A stretch of DNA of 64,000 bases from Streptomyces sp. CGMCC 4.7035 (GTDB lineage Bacteria > Actinomycetota > Actinomycetes > Streptomycetales > Streptomycetaceae). The position numbers and the translations under genes are program-made. Of the stretch, positions 16,969 to 25,218 are shown piece after piece. The stretch spans positions 6,117,001-6,181,000 of the forward strand of contig NZ_CP134053.1 in assembly GCF_031583065.1 (NCBI RefSeq), written 5' to 3'. Numbering within the stretch: position 1 is the first letter of the stretch; each line of letters starts with the position of its first letter. Below the pieces are notes generated by a model, which was not told where the DNA came from, did not search any database, and saw nothing but the letters and a program-made list of their open reading frames with translations.

Positions 16969-17370
16969 ATGCAGCCGACCGCCACGGTGCTGGTCTACAG
17001 CGACGACTCCAACACCCGCGAACAGGTGCGGCTCGCGGCCGGGCGCAGGCCCGCTCCGGACGTTCCCCCGGTGCGGTTCGTGGAGTGCGCGACACCGGGC
17101 GCCGTCGTCAAGGAACTGGACCAGGGCGGCATCGACGTGTGCGTCCTGGACGGCGAGGCCGTGCCGATGGGCGGCATGGGCGTCTGCCGGCAGATCAAGG
17201 ACGAGATCTTCGACTGCCCGCCGGTACTGGTGCTGATCGCGCGGCCGCAGGATGCGTGGCTGGCTACGTGGAGTCGGGCCGATGCCGCGGTGGCGCTGCC
17301 GGTTGAGCCGGTTGAGTTCGCCTCGGCGTTGGCGTCTCTGTTGCGGCGTAAGGCCCTTTTGGGCGCCTGA
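16969..17370 (+). CDS. Receiver-like (degenerate CheY-fold) protein
   Basis: 133 residues with the alpha/beta pattern of a response-regulator receiver and no output domain. TVLVYSDDSNTREQVRLA gives strand 1 with acidic residues; DVCVLDGEAVPMGGMGVCRQIKDE gives the putative phospho-Asp and following helix; PVLVLIARPQDAWLATWSRADAAVALPVEP ends where active receivers have Lys-Pro, but here has Leu-Pro. Loss of that Lys suggests a pseudo-receiver. GGAGG upstream supports ATG 16969. It is divergent from ctaE and is found there in other streptomycetes; a role in oxidase expression is a guess. Confidence 0.7.
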   Translation: MQPTATVLVYSDDSNTREQVRLAAGRRPAPDVPPVRFVECATPGAVVKELDQGGIDVCVLDGEAVPMGGMGVCRQIKDEIFDCPPVLVLIARPQDAWLATWSRADAAVALPVEPVEFASALASLLRRKALLGA

Positions 17371-17394
17371 GCGCTCCGCTGGAAGTCCGGTGTT

Positions 17395-17485
17395 CCGCCT
17401 GCGGGTGCGTCGTGGCTGGTCGCGCCCACGCGGCGGAGCCGCATGATGTCACAGCCCCGCGCCCCTGTCGGGGCGCGCAGCGCCC
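17395..17485. repeat. Dispersed Streptomyces intergenic repeat with terminator hairpin
   Basis: GCGTCGTGGCTGGTCGCGCC, CACGCGGCGGAGCCGCA and CAGCCCCGCGCCCC are strings I recognise from the gaps between genes in many streptomycetes. GCGCCCC (17459-17465) and GGGGCGC (17470-17476) form a 7-bp hairpin. It lies between two convergent genes, where it can end transcription both ways. A shorter related string ending CGCGCCCCTTCAGGGCG precedes the gene at 22243. Confidence 0.6.
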
Positions 17486-17489
17486 CTTC

Positions 17490-18755
17490 TCACGCCGATT
17501 CCGGGCGCAGTCTCGCCCTGTCCGCCGCGCTCGGGCCGTCAGGGGTGTCTGCGGTCAGGGCGCTGCCCTTCTGCCATTTCGTCCAGTCGAGGTTCCAGTC
17601 GCCGTAGCCGTTGCCGAAGGGGCTCATCTCCTCGCCCTTGGAGTTGACCACCTGGACTACGTCGCCCAGCCGCACGGTGTCGAAGAACCACTCGGCGTTG
17701 GCGTTGCTCATCCCGGTGCAGCCGTGGCTGACGTTGGCGTACCCCTGGGAGCCGACGGACCAGGGCGCGGCATGCACGTACTCGCCGCTCCAGGTCACCC
17801 GGGTCGCCCAGTGGACCTGCAGGTCGTAGGAGTCCGCGGAACTCGCGGAGATGCCGATGGTGGTTCCGCGCATCCGTACGGAGGACTGCTTGTCCAGCAC
17901 GACCTTGACCCCGTTGCGGGTCTCGAAGCCGGGCTTGCCGGTGGTGATGGGGATCTGCTTGATCTGTTCGTCGTTCTTGTAGACCTTCATGACGTGCGCG
18001 GCGGCGTCCGTGACGGCGATGACCCGGTCGCCCGTGGTGAGCGTCAGGGGCTTCGTGTCGCCGCCCCAGAGGCGGTCGCCGATCCTTACGCCCTCGAGGT
18101 TGCTGTACGCCGTGACGGTGGCGTGAGCGGGCCAGTAGTCCTTCGGGCGGTAGTGCAGCGTCTTGTCGTCCACCCAGTACCAGGAGCCCTCGGTGGCGGG
18201 CACCGAGTCCACCTTGAGGGCGCTCTCGACGATCGCCCGGGACGCCTTGTCCTGGACGGGGACGCTGAGTTCGGCGGTGACGGGCTGGCCGACGCCGTAG
18301 GTGCCGCTGTCGGGCCCGAAGGTGACGCCGAGGAGCTTCCTGGTCTTCGGGGTGTCGGTGTCGAATTCGATGACCTTGCTGCCGGTCGTGCCGTCCTCGT
18401 GCTCCGTGCTCACCCGCACCGTGTAGTGGGTGCCCGCGGCAAGCGGTGACGTGCTGTGCCAGCGGCTGCCGTCGGCGGAGAGCTCACCGGCCACGTAGCG
18501 CCCTCGGGCGTCGGTGACCGTGACGTCCGTGATGCGTCCGTCCGAGCCGGAGGGGGTGATTTCCAGGGGCTTGTCGGGGTCGGCCTTCTTCTTGTCGCTG
18601 CCGACCTGGGTGTTGAGGGCGATCCGGCCCGCCGCGTCGTACGACTTCGTCGAGAGCGGCTCGCCGTCGGATCCGCAGGCGACGAGGCCCGCGGCGAGGG
18701 ATATCACCAGCACGGTGCAGTTGACGGTCGTGCGGTGTCGCGGTGAGTGCTTCAT
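17490..18755 (-). CDS. L,D-transpeptidase lipoprotein with Ig-like domains (YkuD)
   Basis: 421 residues. The N-terminus ends in the lipobox LVAC (Cys27), so it is a lipoprotein. Residues about 45-135 and 140-235 look like the two Ig-like domains of LdtMt2-type enzymes. The YkuD catalytic domain (about 240-390) carries YVHAAPW (His328) and VSHGCTGMS (His344, Cys346). It makes 3-3 cross-links in peptidoglycan or attaches proteins to it. It lies between the two respiratory operons and is transcribed with neither; a cell-envelope role is clear from the domains. Confidence 0.94.
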   Translation of the reverse strand: MKHSPRHRTTVNCTVLVISLAAGLVACGSDGEPLSTKSYDAAGRIALNTQVGSDKKKADPDKPLEITPSGSDGRITDVTVTDARGRYVAGELSADGSRWHSTSPLAAGTHYTVRVSTEHEDGTTGSKVIEFDTDTPKTRKLLGVTFGPDSGTYGVGQPVTAELSVPVQDKASRAIVESALKVDSVPATEGSWYWVDDKTLHYRPKDYWPAHATVTAYSNLEGVRIGDRLWGGDTKPLTLTTGDRVIAVTDAAAHVMKVYKNDEQIKQIPITTGKPGFETRNGVKVVLDKQSSVRMRGTTIGISASSADSYDLQVHWATRVTWSGEYVHAAPWSVGSQGYANVSHGCTGMSNANAEWFFDTVRLGDVVQVVNSKGEEMSPFGNGYGDWNLDWTKWQKGSALTADTPDGPSAADRARLRPESA

Positions 18756-18831
18756 GGGCTCACGCTATGAACCCTCGTCAACCGTGGCGCGCCGGACGCC
18801 CCGTATGGGGGACAAAGAAGAGGGCAAAAGG

Positions 18832-18869
18832 GGGAGCCCGGACCCTCCTTGCGGAGTGTCCGGGCTCCC
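18832..18869 (-). terminator. Terminator of the ctaCDF operon
   Basis: GGGAGCCCGGAC (18832-18843) and GTCCGGGCTCCC (18858-18869) form a perfect 12-bp stem 16 bp after the ctaF stop. On the minus strand a CCCTTTTG stretch follows. Confidence 0.88.
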
Positions 18870-18885
18870 GTGCGCTCGGCGCGTG

Positions 18886-19284
18886 TTACTGGGTGCGGTT
18901 CTCGCCGCGGTAGTACTCGAAGACCCAGCCCCAGAGGCCCACCAGGATGAGCGGGGCGGAGAAGTACATCAGCCACCAGCCGATCGCGATGCTCAGGAAG
19001 GCGAGCGCGCCGCCGACGCCGAGGGCGAGCGGCTGCCAGCTGTGCGGGCTGAAGAAGCCGACCTCACCGGCGTCGTCCGCGACGTCGGCCTCCTTGTTGT
19101 CCTGGGCGCCCACGTCGACCCGCCGGGCCGTGAAGGCCAGGTAGTAGCCGATCATGACGCTCAGGCCGAAGCCCAGGAAGAGCGCGGTGGTGCCGGCCGG
19201 CTCCTTCGACCACACGCCATAGACGATCGCCATGACGAGGATGAAGACGGCCAGCCAGAGGAACATCTTGCCCTGGATCTTCAC
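18886..19284 (-). CDS. ctaF: Cytochrome c oxidase subunit IV (actinobacterial)
   Basis: 132 residues with four hydrophobic helices (about 5-25, 32-50, 85-105, 108-122) and a charged loop (about 54-78). This is the small actinobacterial subunit IV that sits at the supercomplex periphery, unrelated to mitochondrial subunit IV. It overlaps the ctaD stop by 4 bp and ends the ctaC-ctaD-ctaF operon. Confidence 0.9.
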   Translation of the reverse strand: MKIQGKMFLWLAVFILVMAIVYGVWSKEPAGTTALFLGFGLSVMIGYYLAFTARRVDVGAQDNKEADVADDAGEVGFFSPHSWQPLALGVGGALAFLSIAIGWWLMYFSAPLILVGLWGWVFEYYRGENRTQ

Positions 19285-21017
19285 TTGCCGGCCTCCTTGC
19301 CACCAGCGACGGACTTGCTGCCGGCACCGGCGTGCTCAAGCTGCTCCAGCGCGGCGATCTCCGGGTGGTGCAGGTCGAAGGCCGGGGATTCGGAGCGGAT
19401 GCGCGGCAGGGTGAGGAAGTTGTGCCGCGGCGGCGGGCAGGACGTGGCCCACTCCAGCGAACGGCCGTAGCCCCACGGGTCGTCGACGCCGACCGGCTTG
19501 CCGTACTTGGCCGTCTTCCACACGTTGTAGAGGAACGGCAGGATCGACAGGCCGAGCAGGAACGAGGAGATCGTCGAGACCGTGTTCAGGGCGGTGAAGC
19601 CGTCGGCCGCGAGGTAGTCCGCGTAACGACGCGGCATGCCCTCGGCACCCAGCCAGTGCTGCACCAGGAAGGTGCCGTGGAAGCCGATGAACAGCGTCCA
19701 GAAGGTGATCTTGCCGAGGCGCTCGTCGAGCATCTTGCCGGTGAACTTCGGCCACCAGAAGTGGAAGCCGGCGAACATCGCGAACACGACGGTGCCGAAG
19801 ACGACGTAGTGGAAGTGCGCCACCACGAAGTACGAGTCCGAGATGTGGAAGTCCATCGGCGGCGAGGCCAGGATGACACCGGTCAGACCACCGAACGTGA
19901 AGGTGATCAGGAAGCCGGTCGCCCAGAGCATCGGTGTCTCGAAGGACAGCGAGCCCTTCCACATCGTTCCGATCCAGTTGAAGAACTTCACGCCGGTGGG
20001 TACGGCGATGAGGAACGTCATGAAGGAGAAGAACGGAAGCAGCACGCCACCGGTGACGTACATGTGGTGCGCCCACACCGTCACGGACAGACCGGCGATG
20101 GCGATGGTGGCGCCGATGAGGCCCATGTAGCCGAACATCGGCTTACGGCTGAAGACCGGGATGATCTCGGAAATGATGCCGAAGAACGGTAGCGCGATGA
20201 TGTACACCTCTGGATGGCCGAAGAACCAGAAGAGGTGTTGCCACAGCAACGCGCCGCCATTGGCCGCGTCAAACACATGCGCACCGAACTTGCGGTCCGC
20301 CTCCAGGGCGAACAGCGCGGCGGCGAGGACCGGGAAGGCCAGCAGGACGAGCACACCGGTCAGCAGCACGTTCCACACGAAGATCGGCATGCGGAACATG
20401 GTCATGCCGGGCGCGCGCATGCAGATGATCGTGGTGATGAAGTTGACCGAGCCGAGGATCGTGCCGAAGCCGGAGAAGGCCAGACCCATGATCCACATGT
20501 CGGCGCCGATGCCCGGCGAGCGGACCGCGTCCGACAGCGGGCTGTAGGCGAACCAGCCGAAGTCGGCCGCGCCCTGCGGGGTGAGGAAGCCGCCGACCGC
20601 GATGGTCGAGCCGAACAGGTAGAGCCAGTAGGCGAACATGTTCAGCCGCGGGAACGCCACGTCGGGCGCGCCGATCTGCAGCGGCATGATCCAGTTCGCG
20701 AAACCGGCGAACAGCGGCGTCGCGAACATCAGCAGCATGATCGTGCCGTGCATCGTGAAGGCCTGGTTGAACTGCTCGTTCGACATGATCTGCAGGCCCG
20801 GACGGGCCAGCTCGGCGCGCATGAGCAGAGCCATGACGCCGCCGATGAGGAAGAACGCGAACGACGTGACCAGATACAGCGTGCCGATCGTCTTGTGGTC
20901 GGTGGTGGTCAGCCACTTGACGACGACGTTGCCGGGCCGCTTGCGCCTGACCGGCAGCTCGTTCTCGTACGAGTCCTCAGCTGCGGCGGCACCCTGGGGT
21001 TCGTTGAGGATGCTCAC
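19281..21017 (-). CDS. ctaD: Cytochrome c oxidase subunit I
   Basis: 578 residues and twelve transmembrane helices, the catalytic subunit of the aa3 oxidase. Visible metal ligands include [10 protein letters not shown] (heme a), [14 protein letters not shown] (CuB His and the Tyr of the His-Tyr crosslink), WAHHMY (CuB His pair) and HFHYVVFG (heme a3 and a). It reduces O2 to water and pumps protons. ATG 21017 overlaps the ctaC stop by 4 bp. The C-terminal 40 residues are hydrophilic. Confidence 0.98.
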   Translation of the reverse strand: MSILNEPQGAAAAEDSYENELPVRRKRPGNVVVKWLTTTDHKTIGTLYLVTSFAFFLIGGVMALLMRAELARPGLQIMSNEQFNQAFTMHGTIMLLMFATPLFAGFANWIMPLQIGAPDVAFPRLNMFAYWLYLFGSTIAVGGFLTPQGAADFGWFAYSPLSDAVRSPGIGADMWIMGLAFSGFGTILGSVNFITTIICMRAPGMTMFRMPIFVWNVLLTGVLVLLAFPVLAAALFALEADRKFGAHVFDAANGGALLWQHLFWFFGHPEVYIIALPFFGIISEIIPVFSRKPMFGYMGLIGATIAIAGLSVTVWAHHMYVTGGVLLPFFSFMTFLIAVPTGVKFFNWIGTMWKGSLSFETPMLWATGFLITFTFGGLTGVILASPPMDFHISDSYFVVAHFHYVVFGTVVFAMFAGFHFWWPKFTGKMLDERLGKITFWTLFIGFHGTFLVQHWLGAEGMPRRYADYLAADGFTALNTVSTISSFLLGLSILPFLYNVWKTAKYGKPVGVDDPWGYGRSLEWATSCPPPRHNFLTLPRIRSESPAFDLHHPEIAALEQLEHAGAGSKSVAGGKEAGK

Positions 21018-21973
21018 AGGTTGTTCGTCTCCCGGTTCTTCTCGTGGCTCGTCTGCGCGATGCCGGCGGGAATGTAACCGGTCTGCCCCTTCTTGGCGAG
21101 GTCCTTGAGGTGCTTCTCGTAGAGGTCAGGGGAGACGACCTTCACGTTGAACAGCATCCGGGAGTGGTCGACGCCGCAGAGCTCGGCGCACTTGCCCAGG
21201 AAGGTGCCCTCCTGGTTGGGGGTCACCTGGAAGGCGTTCGTGTGGCCCGGGATGACGTCCTGCTTCATCAGGAACGGCACCACCCAGAAGGAGTGGATGA
21301 CGTCGCGCGAGGTGAGGACGAAGCGGACCGTCTTGCCCTTGGGGAGCCAGAGGGTCGGACCGGGGTTACCGGTCTGCGGGTTCCGCGTACCGGGCGTGCC
21401 GACGTCGTAGACACCACCGGCGTTCGCCGGGAAGTCGTCCTTGAACCGGTTCGGAATCGCGTCCAGGTTCGCGTCGGTCTTCGCGTCACCGGTCACCCCG
21501 TCGACGGGGGTGACGTAGTTGAAGCCCCAGCTCCACTGGAAGCCGACGACGTTGATGGTGACGTCGGGCTTCTTGGAGAGGTCCAGGAGCTTCGACTCGT
21601 CGCGGGCCGTGAAGTAGAAGAGCACCGAGACGATGATGAGCGGGACCACCGTGTACAGCGCCTCGATGGGCATGTTGTACCGGGTCTGCGGAGGAACCTC
21701 GACCTTGGTGCGGCTGCGCCGGTGGAAGAACGCACTCCACAGGATCAGGCCCCACACCAGCACGCCGACGGCGAGCGCGGCAGCCCAGGACCCCTGCCAC
21801 AGGGAGAGGATCCGCGGAGCCTCTTCCGTGGTCGGGGTGGGCATACCAAGGCGGGGGAAGTCCTTGTATGTGCAACCGGTGGCGGTCGCCAGGACCAGGC
21901 CCGCGGTCAGTGCCTGCAGCAGCTTCCGCCGCATCGGGCGCCGCGGCGAGCGGTCGGAGCCGTTGGGACTCAC
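21014..21973 (-). CDS. ctaC: Cytochrome c oxidase subunit II
   Basis: 319 residues. GTG 21973 starts a lipoprotein signal ending in the lipobox ATGC (Cys34); two transmembrane helices follow (about 57-80 and 105-125). The cupredoxin domain carries the CuA site, with a first His in [11 protein letters not shown] and the cluster [12 protein letters not shown] (two Cys, His, Met). It takes electrons from QcrC. It leads the ctaC-ctaD-ctaF operon. On the minus strand TAGGGT at 22078-22083 is a plausible -10 about 105 nt upstream; the -35 is poor. Confidence 0.97.
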   Translation of the reverse strand: MSPNGSDRSPRRPMRRKLLQALTAGLVLATATGCTYKDFPRLGMPTPTTEEAPRILSLWQGSWAAALAVGVLVWGLILWSAFFHRRSRTKVEVPPQTRYNMPIEALYTVVPLIIVSVLFYFTARDESKLLDLSKKPDVTINVVGFQWSWGFNYVTPVDGVTGDAKTDANLDAIPNRFKDDFPANAGGVYDVGTPGTRNPQTGNPGPTLWLPKGKTVRFVLTSRDVIHSFWVVPFLMKQDVIPGHTNAFQVTPNQEGTFLGKCAELCGVDHSRMLFNVKVVSPDLYEKHLKDLAKKGQTGYIPAGIAQTSHEKNRETNNL

Positions 21974-22242
21974 GTAGCGCCTTCCCGAGAGTCTCGCCCG
22001 CGCTGGTTGGCTGCGGCCTTCTCGCTGGTCGGTCGCCGCCCTGCGTCGGGCAGGGGTTTGATGTTTATGCGGACCAAACCCTACTGGACGCTATTTGGGG
22101 TCGCGCGGGGAGGGTACCCAACGCGCCGCGGGTCACCCCGGGTCGCCTAATAGCTCGGGAACGCGGCTTGCTTGGCGGGTGCGGGGGTCTCTGGTCGGTC
22201 GCGCGGTTCGTCGCGCCCCTTCAGGGCGTTTAGCGTTGCTGT

Positions 22243-23619
22243 GTGGCCTACTTCGACGCTGCTTCCGCTGCTCCCCTTCATCCCGTTGCCCGCCAGGCGC
22301 TGCAGGCTTCACTGGACGAGGGGTGGGCCGATCCCGCTCGGTTGTACCGCGAGGGGCGGCGGGCGCGGCTGTTGTTGGACGCGGCACGCGAGGCGGCCGC
22401 CGAGGCGGTGGGCTGCCGCCCGGACGAGCTGGTTTTCACCCCGTCCGGTACGCGGGCGGTGCACTCCGGGATCGAGGGGGTGCTGGCGGGCCGTCGCCGG
22501 GTCGGACGTCACCTGATCGTGTCAGCGGTCGAACACTCCTCGGTACTCCATTCGGCGGAGGTGTTCGAGGCGGACGGCGGGACGGTGACGCGGGTGCCGG
22601 TCTCCCGCGCGGGCGCGGTCACTCCCGAGGCCTACGAGGCCGCACTGCGCCAGGACACCGCGCTGGCCTGCCTCCAGTCCGCCAACCACGAGGTGGGGAC
22701 CGTGCAGCCGGTGGCCGAGGTGGCCGCCGTGTGCCGGGCGGCCGGGGTGCCCCTGCTGGTGGACGCGGCGCAGTCGCTGGGCTGGGGTCCGGTGGAGGGC
22801 GACTGGTCGGTACTGACGGCCAGTGCGCACAAATGGGGCGGTCCGGCGGGCGTCGGGCTCCTTGTGGTGCGCAAGGGGGTTCGGTTCGCGCCTCAAGGGC
22901 CCGTGGACGAGCGGGAGTCGGGGCGGGCAGCCGGGTTCGAGAACATCCCGGCGATCGTGGCGGCCGCGGCGTCGCTGCGGGCGGTGCGGGCGGAGGCGGC
23001 CGAGGAGGCGGGACGGCTGCGGGAGCTGACGGAGCGAATCCGGGCGCGGGTGCCGGAACTGGTCCCCGATGTGGAGGTGGTGGGGGACCCGGTCCGTCGT
23101 CTGCCCGGGGTCGTCACCTTCTCCTGTCTCTATGTCGACGGGGAGACATTGCTGCACGAGCTGGACCGTGCGGACTTCTCGGTGTCGTCCGGATCGTCCT
23201 GCACGAGCAGCACGCTGACCCCGAGCCATGTACTGAGGGCGATGGGGGTGCTGAGCGAGGGCAACGTCCGGGTGTCGCTGCCGCCGGGGACGCCGGCGGA
23301 GGAGGTCGACCGGTTCCTCTCGGTGCTGCCGGATGCGGTGGCCGGTGTGCGCGAGAAGCTCGGCGCGCCCTCCCCGCGTACGGCCGCGCACGAGGACGCC
23401 CTCGTCGTGGACGCCCTCGGCAAGCGCTGCCCGATCCCGGTGATCGAGCTGGCGAAGGTCTTCGCGGACGTGCCGGTGGGCGGGACGGTCCGCGTCCTGG
23501 CGGACGACGAGGCGGCCCGCCTGGACATCCCGGCGTGGTGCGAGATGCGGGAGCAGGAGTACGTGGGGGAGGAACCGGCGGAACGGGGCTCCGCCTACGT
23601 GGTCCGCCGGCTCTCCTAG
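22243..23619 (+). CDS. Cysteine desulfurase fused to a TusA-type sulfur carrier
   Basis: 458 residues in two parts. Residues about 1-365 are an IscS/NifS-like PLP enzyme: ASAHKWGGPAGVG contains the PLP Lys, LLVDAAQSLGW the Asp, and SSGSSCTSSTLTPSHVL the catalytic Cys loop. Residues about 380-458 are a TusA domain with the CPIPVIELAK motif, whose Cys accepts persulfide sulfur. The fusion would pass sulfur from cysteine to the carrier within one chain, for tRNA thiolation, molybdopterin or other thio-cofactors. GTG 22243 is the start. It is separate from suf genes and is convergent with the adoK-like gene. Confidence 0.93.
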   Translation: MAYFDAASAAPLHPVARQALQASLDEGWADPARLYREGRRARLLLDAAREAAAEAVGCRPDELVFTPSGTRAVHSGIEGVLAGRRRVGRHLIVSAVEHSSVLHSAEVFEADGGTVTRVPVSRAGAVTPEAYEAALRQDTALACLQSANHEVGTVQPVAEVAAVCRAAGVPLLVDAAQSLGWGPVEGDWSVLTASAHKWGGPAGVGLLVVRKGVRFAPQGPVDERESGRAAGFENIPAIVAAAASLRAVRAEAAEEAGRLRELTERIRARVPELVPDVEVVGDPVRRLPGVVTFSCLYVDGETLLHELDRADFSVSSGSSCTSSTLTPSHVLRAMGVLSEGNVRVSLPPGTPAEEVDRFLSVLPDAVAGVREKLGAPSPRTAAHEDALVVDALGKRCPIPVIELAKVFADVPVGGTVRVLADDEAARLDIPAWCEMREQEYVGEEPAERGSAYVVRRLS

Positions 23620-23621
23620 GC

Positions 23622-23677
23622 CCTGTCGTCGAACTCCCGTCGTCCGCCCGCCTGGCGGGCGGGAGTTCGACGACAGG
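23622..23677. repeat. Palindromic intergenic element (18-bp arms) between convergent genes
   Basis: CCTGTCGTCGAACTCCCG (23622-23639) has its exact reverse complement at 23660-23677, around a 20-nt GC-rich centre. It starts 2 bp after a stop codon. The ends (GGCCCTGTCG...CGACAGGCCC) resemble terminal repeats I associate with Streptomyces IS5-type elements, so it may be an IS-derived miniature element now working as a bidirectional terminator. Confidence 0.6.
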
Positions 23678-23711
23678 CCCTCGGTACGTCCTCGGGGTCG
23701 CCGCCCCGGGG

Positions 23712-24686
23712 TCAGACCAGGTGCTGCTTGACCTCGGTCGCGGCCTCGTCGCCGTACGCCTTGGTGAAACGGTCCATGAAGTGGGCGCGGCGCAGCGTGT
23801 ACTCCTGGGTGCCCAGGGTCTCGATGACCAGCGTCGCGAGCATGCAGCCGATCTGGGCCGCGCGCTCCAGCGGGACGCCCCAGGCCAGGCCCGACAGGAA
23901 GCCCGCGCGGAAGGCGTCGCCCACACCCGTCGGGTCGATCTTGGCGGTCTCCTCGGGCACGCCGACCTCGATCGGGTCCTCACCGGACCGCTCGATGCGC
24001 ACGCCCCGCGAGCCGAGCGTGGTCACCCGGTGGCCCACCTTGGCCAGGATCTCGGCGTCGGACCAGCCGGTCTTGGTCTCGATGAGCCCCTTCTCGTACT
24101 CGTTGGAGAACAGGAAGGTCGCCCCGTCCAGCAGTATCCGGATCTCGTCGCCGTTCATGCGCGCGATCTGCTGCGAGAAGTCGGCGGCGAACGGAATGGC
24201 CCGGGAACGGCACTCCTCCGTGTGGCGCAGCATCGCCTCCGGGTCGTCGGCGCCGATCAGCACCAGGTCGAGCCCGCCCACCCGGTCGGCGACCGTCTTG
24301 AGCTCGATGAGCCGGGCCTCGCTCATCGCGCCGGTGTAGAAGGAGCCGATCTGGTTGTGGTCGGCGTCGGTGGTGCACACGAAACGGGCCGTGTGCTGGG
24401 TCTCCGAGATGCGTACGGAGGCCGTGTCCACGCCGTTGCGGTCCAGCCACGCCCGGTACTCGTCGAAGTCCGAGCCGGCCGCGCCGACGAGGATCGGCTT
24501 GGTGCCGAGCTGGCCCATGCCGAAGGCGATGTTCGCGCCCACCCCGCCGCGGCGTACGTCGAGGCGGTCGACCAGGAAGGACAGCGAGACCGTGTGCAGC
24601 TGGTCCGCGACGAACTGGTCGGCGAAACGGCCGGGGAAGGTCATGAGGTGGTCGGTGGCGATGGAGCCGGTGACTGCGATACGCAC
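23712..24686 (-). CDS. adoK: Adenosine kinase-like PfkB carbohydrate kinase
   Basis: 324 residues, ribokinase/PfkB fold. RRGGVGANIAFGMGQLG is PfkB signature 1 and DPTGVGDAFRAGFLSG is signature 2 with the catalytic Asp. The N-terminus IAVTGSIATDHLM, LHTVSLSFLVD and SETQHTARFVCTTD closely match what I remember of M. tuberculosis AdoK (Rv2202c), the PfkB-type adenosine kinase, which also lies near ctaC. It would phosphorylate adenosine to AMP. Sugar-kinase activity cannot be ruled out from sequence. Confidence 0.82.
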   Translation of the reverse strand: MRIAVTGSIATDHLMTFPGRFADQFVADQLHTVSLSFLVDRLDVRRGGVGANIAFGMGQLGTKPILVGAAGSDFDEYRAWLDRNGVDTASVRISETQHTARFVCTTDADHNQIGSFYTGAMSEARLIELKTVADRVGGLDLVLIGADDPEAMLRHTEECRSRAIPFAADFSQQIARMNGDEIRILLDGATFLFSNEYEKGLIETKTGWSDAEILAKVGHRVTTLGSRGVRIERSGEDPIEVGVPEETAKIDPTGVGDAFRAGFLSGLAWGVPLERAAQIGCMLATLVIETLGTQEYTLRRAHFMDRFTKAYGDEAATEVKQHLV

Positions 24687-24819
24687 GGCGAGGACACGCT
24701 CCTGTGGAGGAGGGGGATTGACAGTTCACGCTACCGGTTCGGACCGAGCCACTGAAGCAAGCGAAACTACCCAATAGTAGATCTTTCTTCGCGGGCTCCA
24801 GCGTGCCTACGGTTCCCCT

Positions 24820-25029
24820 ATGACGAAGCTCGAGGTCCACGGCACCACCCCGCTCGACCTGGAAGGCGATCTGGCGTCACTGCCCGGCGACAGTGCCCGC
24901 ATGGCTCCGCACTGGGCCGCGCCGGCGGAGACCGCTTCCCTGCCGGTCCCGCCGTCCCTGATCCACGGGGTCACGGTGCCTCCCGCCTCCGCCCGCCTCC
25001 TGGACGCGATGTCCGACTACGGGGACTGA
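24820..25029 (+). CDS. Small hypothetical protein
   Basis: 69 residues, no membrane segment and no recognised motif. Codon third positions are mostly G or C in this frame, which supports coding. The C-terminus (PPASARLLDAMSDYGD) looks like a conserved acidic helix. No good ribosome site precedes ATG 24820, so a leaderless transcript is possible. Function unknown. Confidence 0.5.
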   Translation: MTKLEVHGTTPLDLEGDLASLPGDSARMAPHWAAPAETASLPVPPSLIHGVTVPPASARLLDAMSDYGD

Positions 25030-25218
25030 CCGCGCGCGGACCCCGCGCCCTCGCGGACCACGCGCCGGCGAACGAGCCAAAGAGAGGGGAACCGTGCGCT
25101 CCCCCGCTGCGTCCCATCGCCGTCCCCCGTATAGGGGAGGCGGTGTACGACCCTTCTAAGGCCTTCTCGGGCAGGGCGGGGTCTCCTGGGACAGCAGTGG
25201 AGCCGAAGGAGCGATGCG

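Noticed and set aside
22095..24755. 886-residue plus-strand frame across the desulfurase-TusA and adoK genes
   Set aside because: Gly/Arg-rich shadow of two recognised genes, with no domain.
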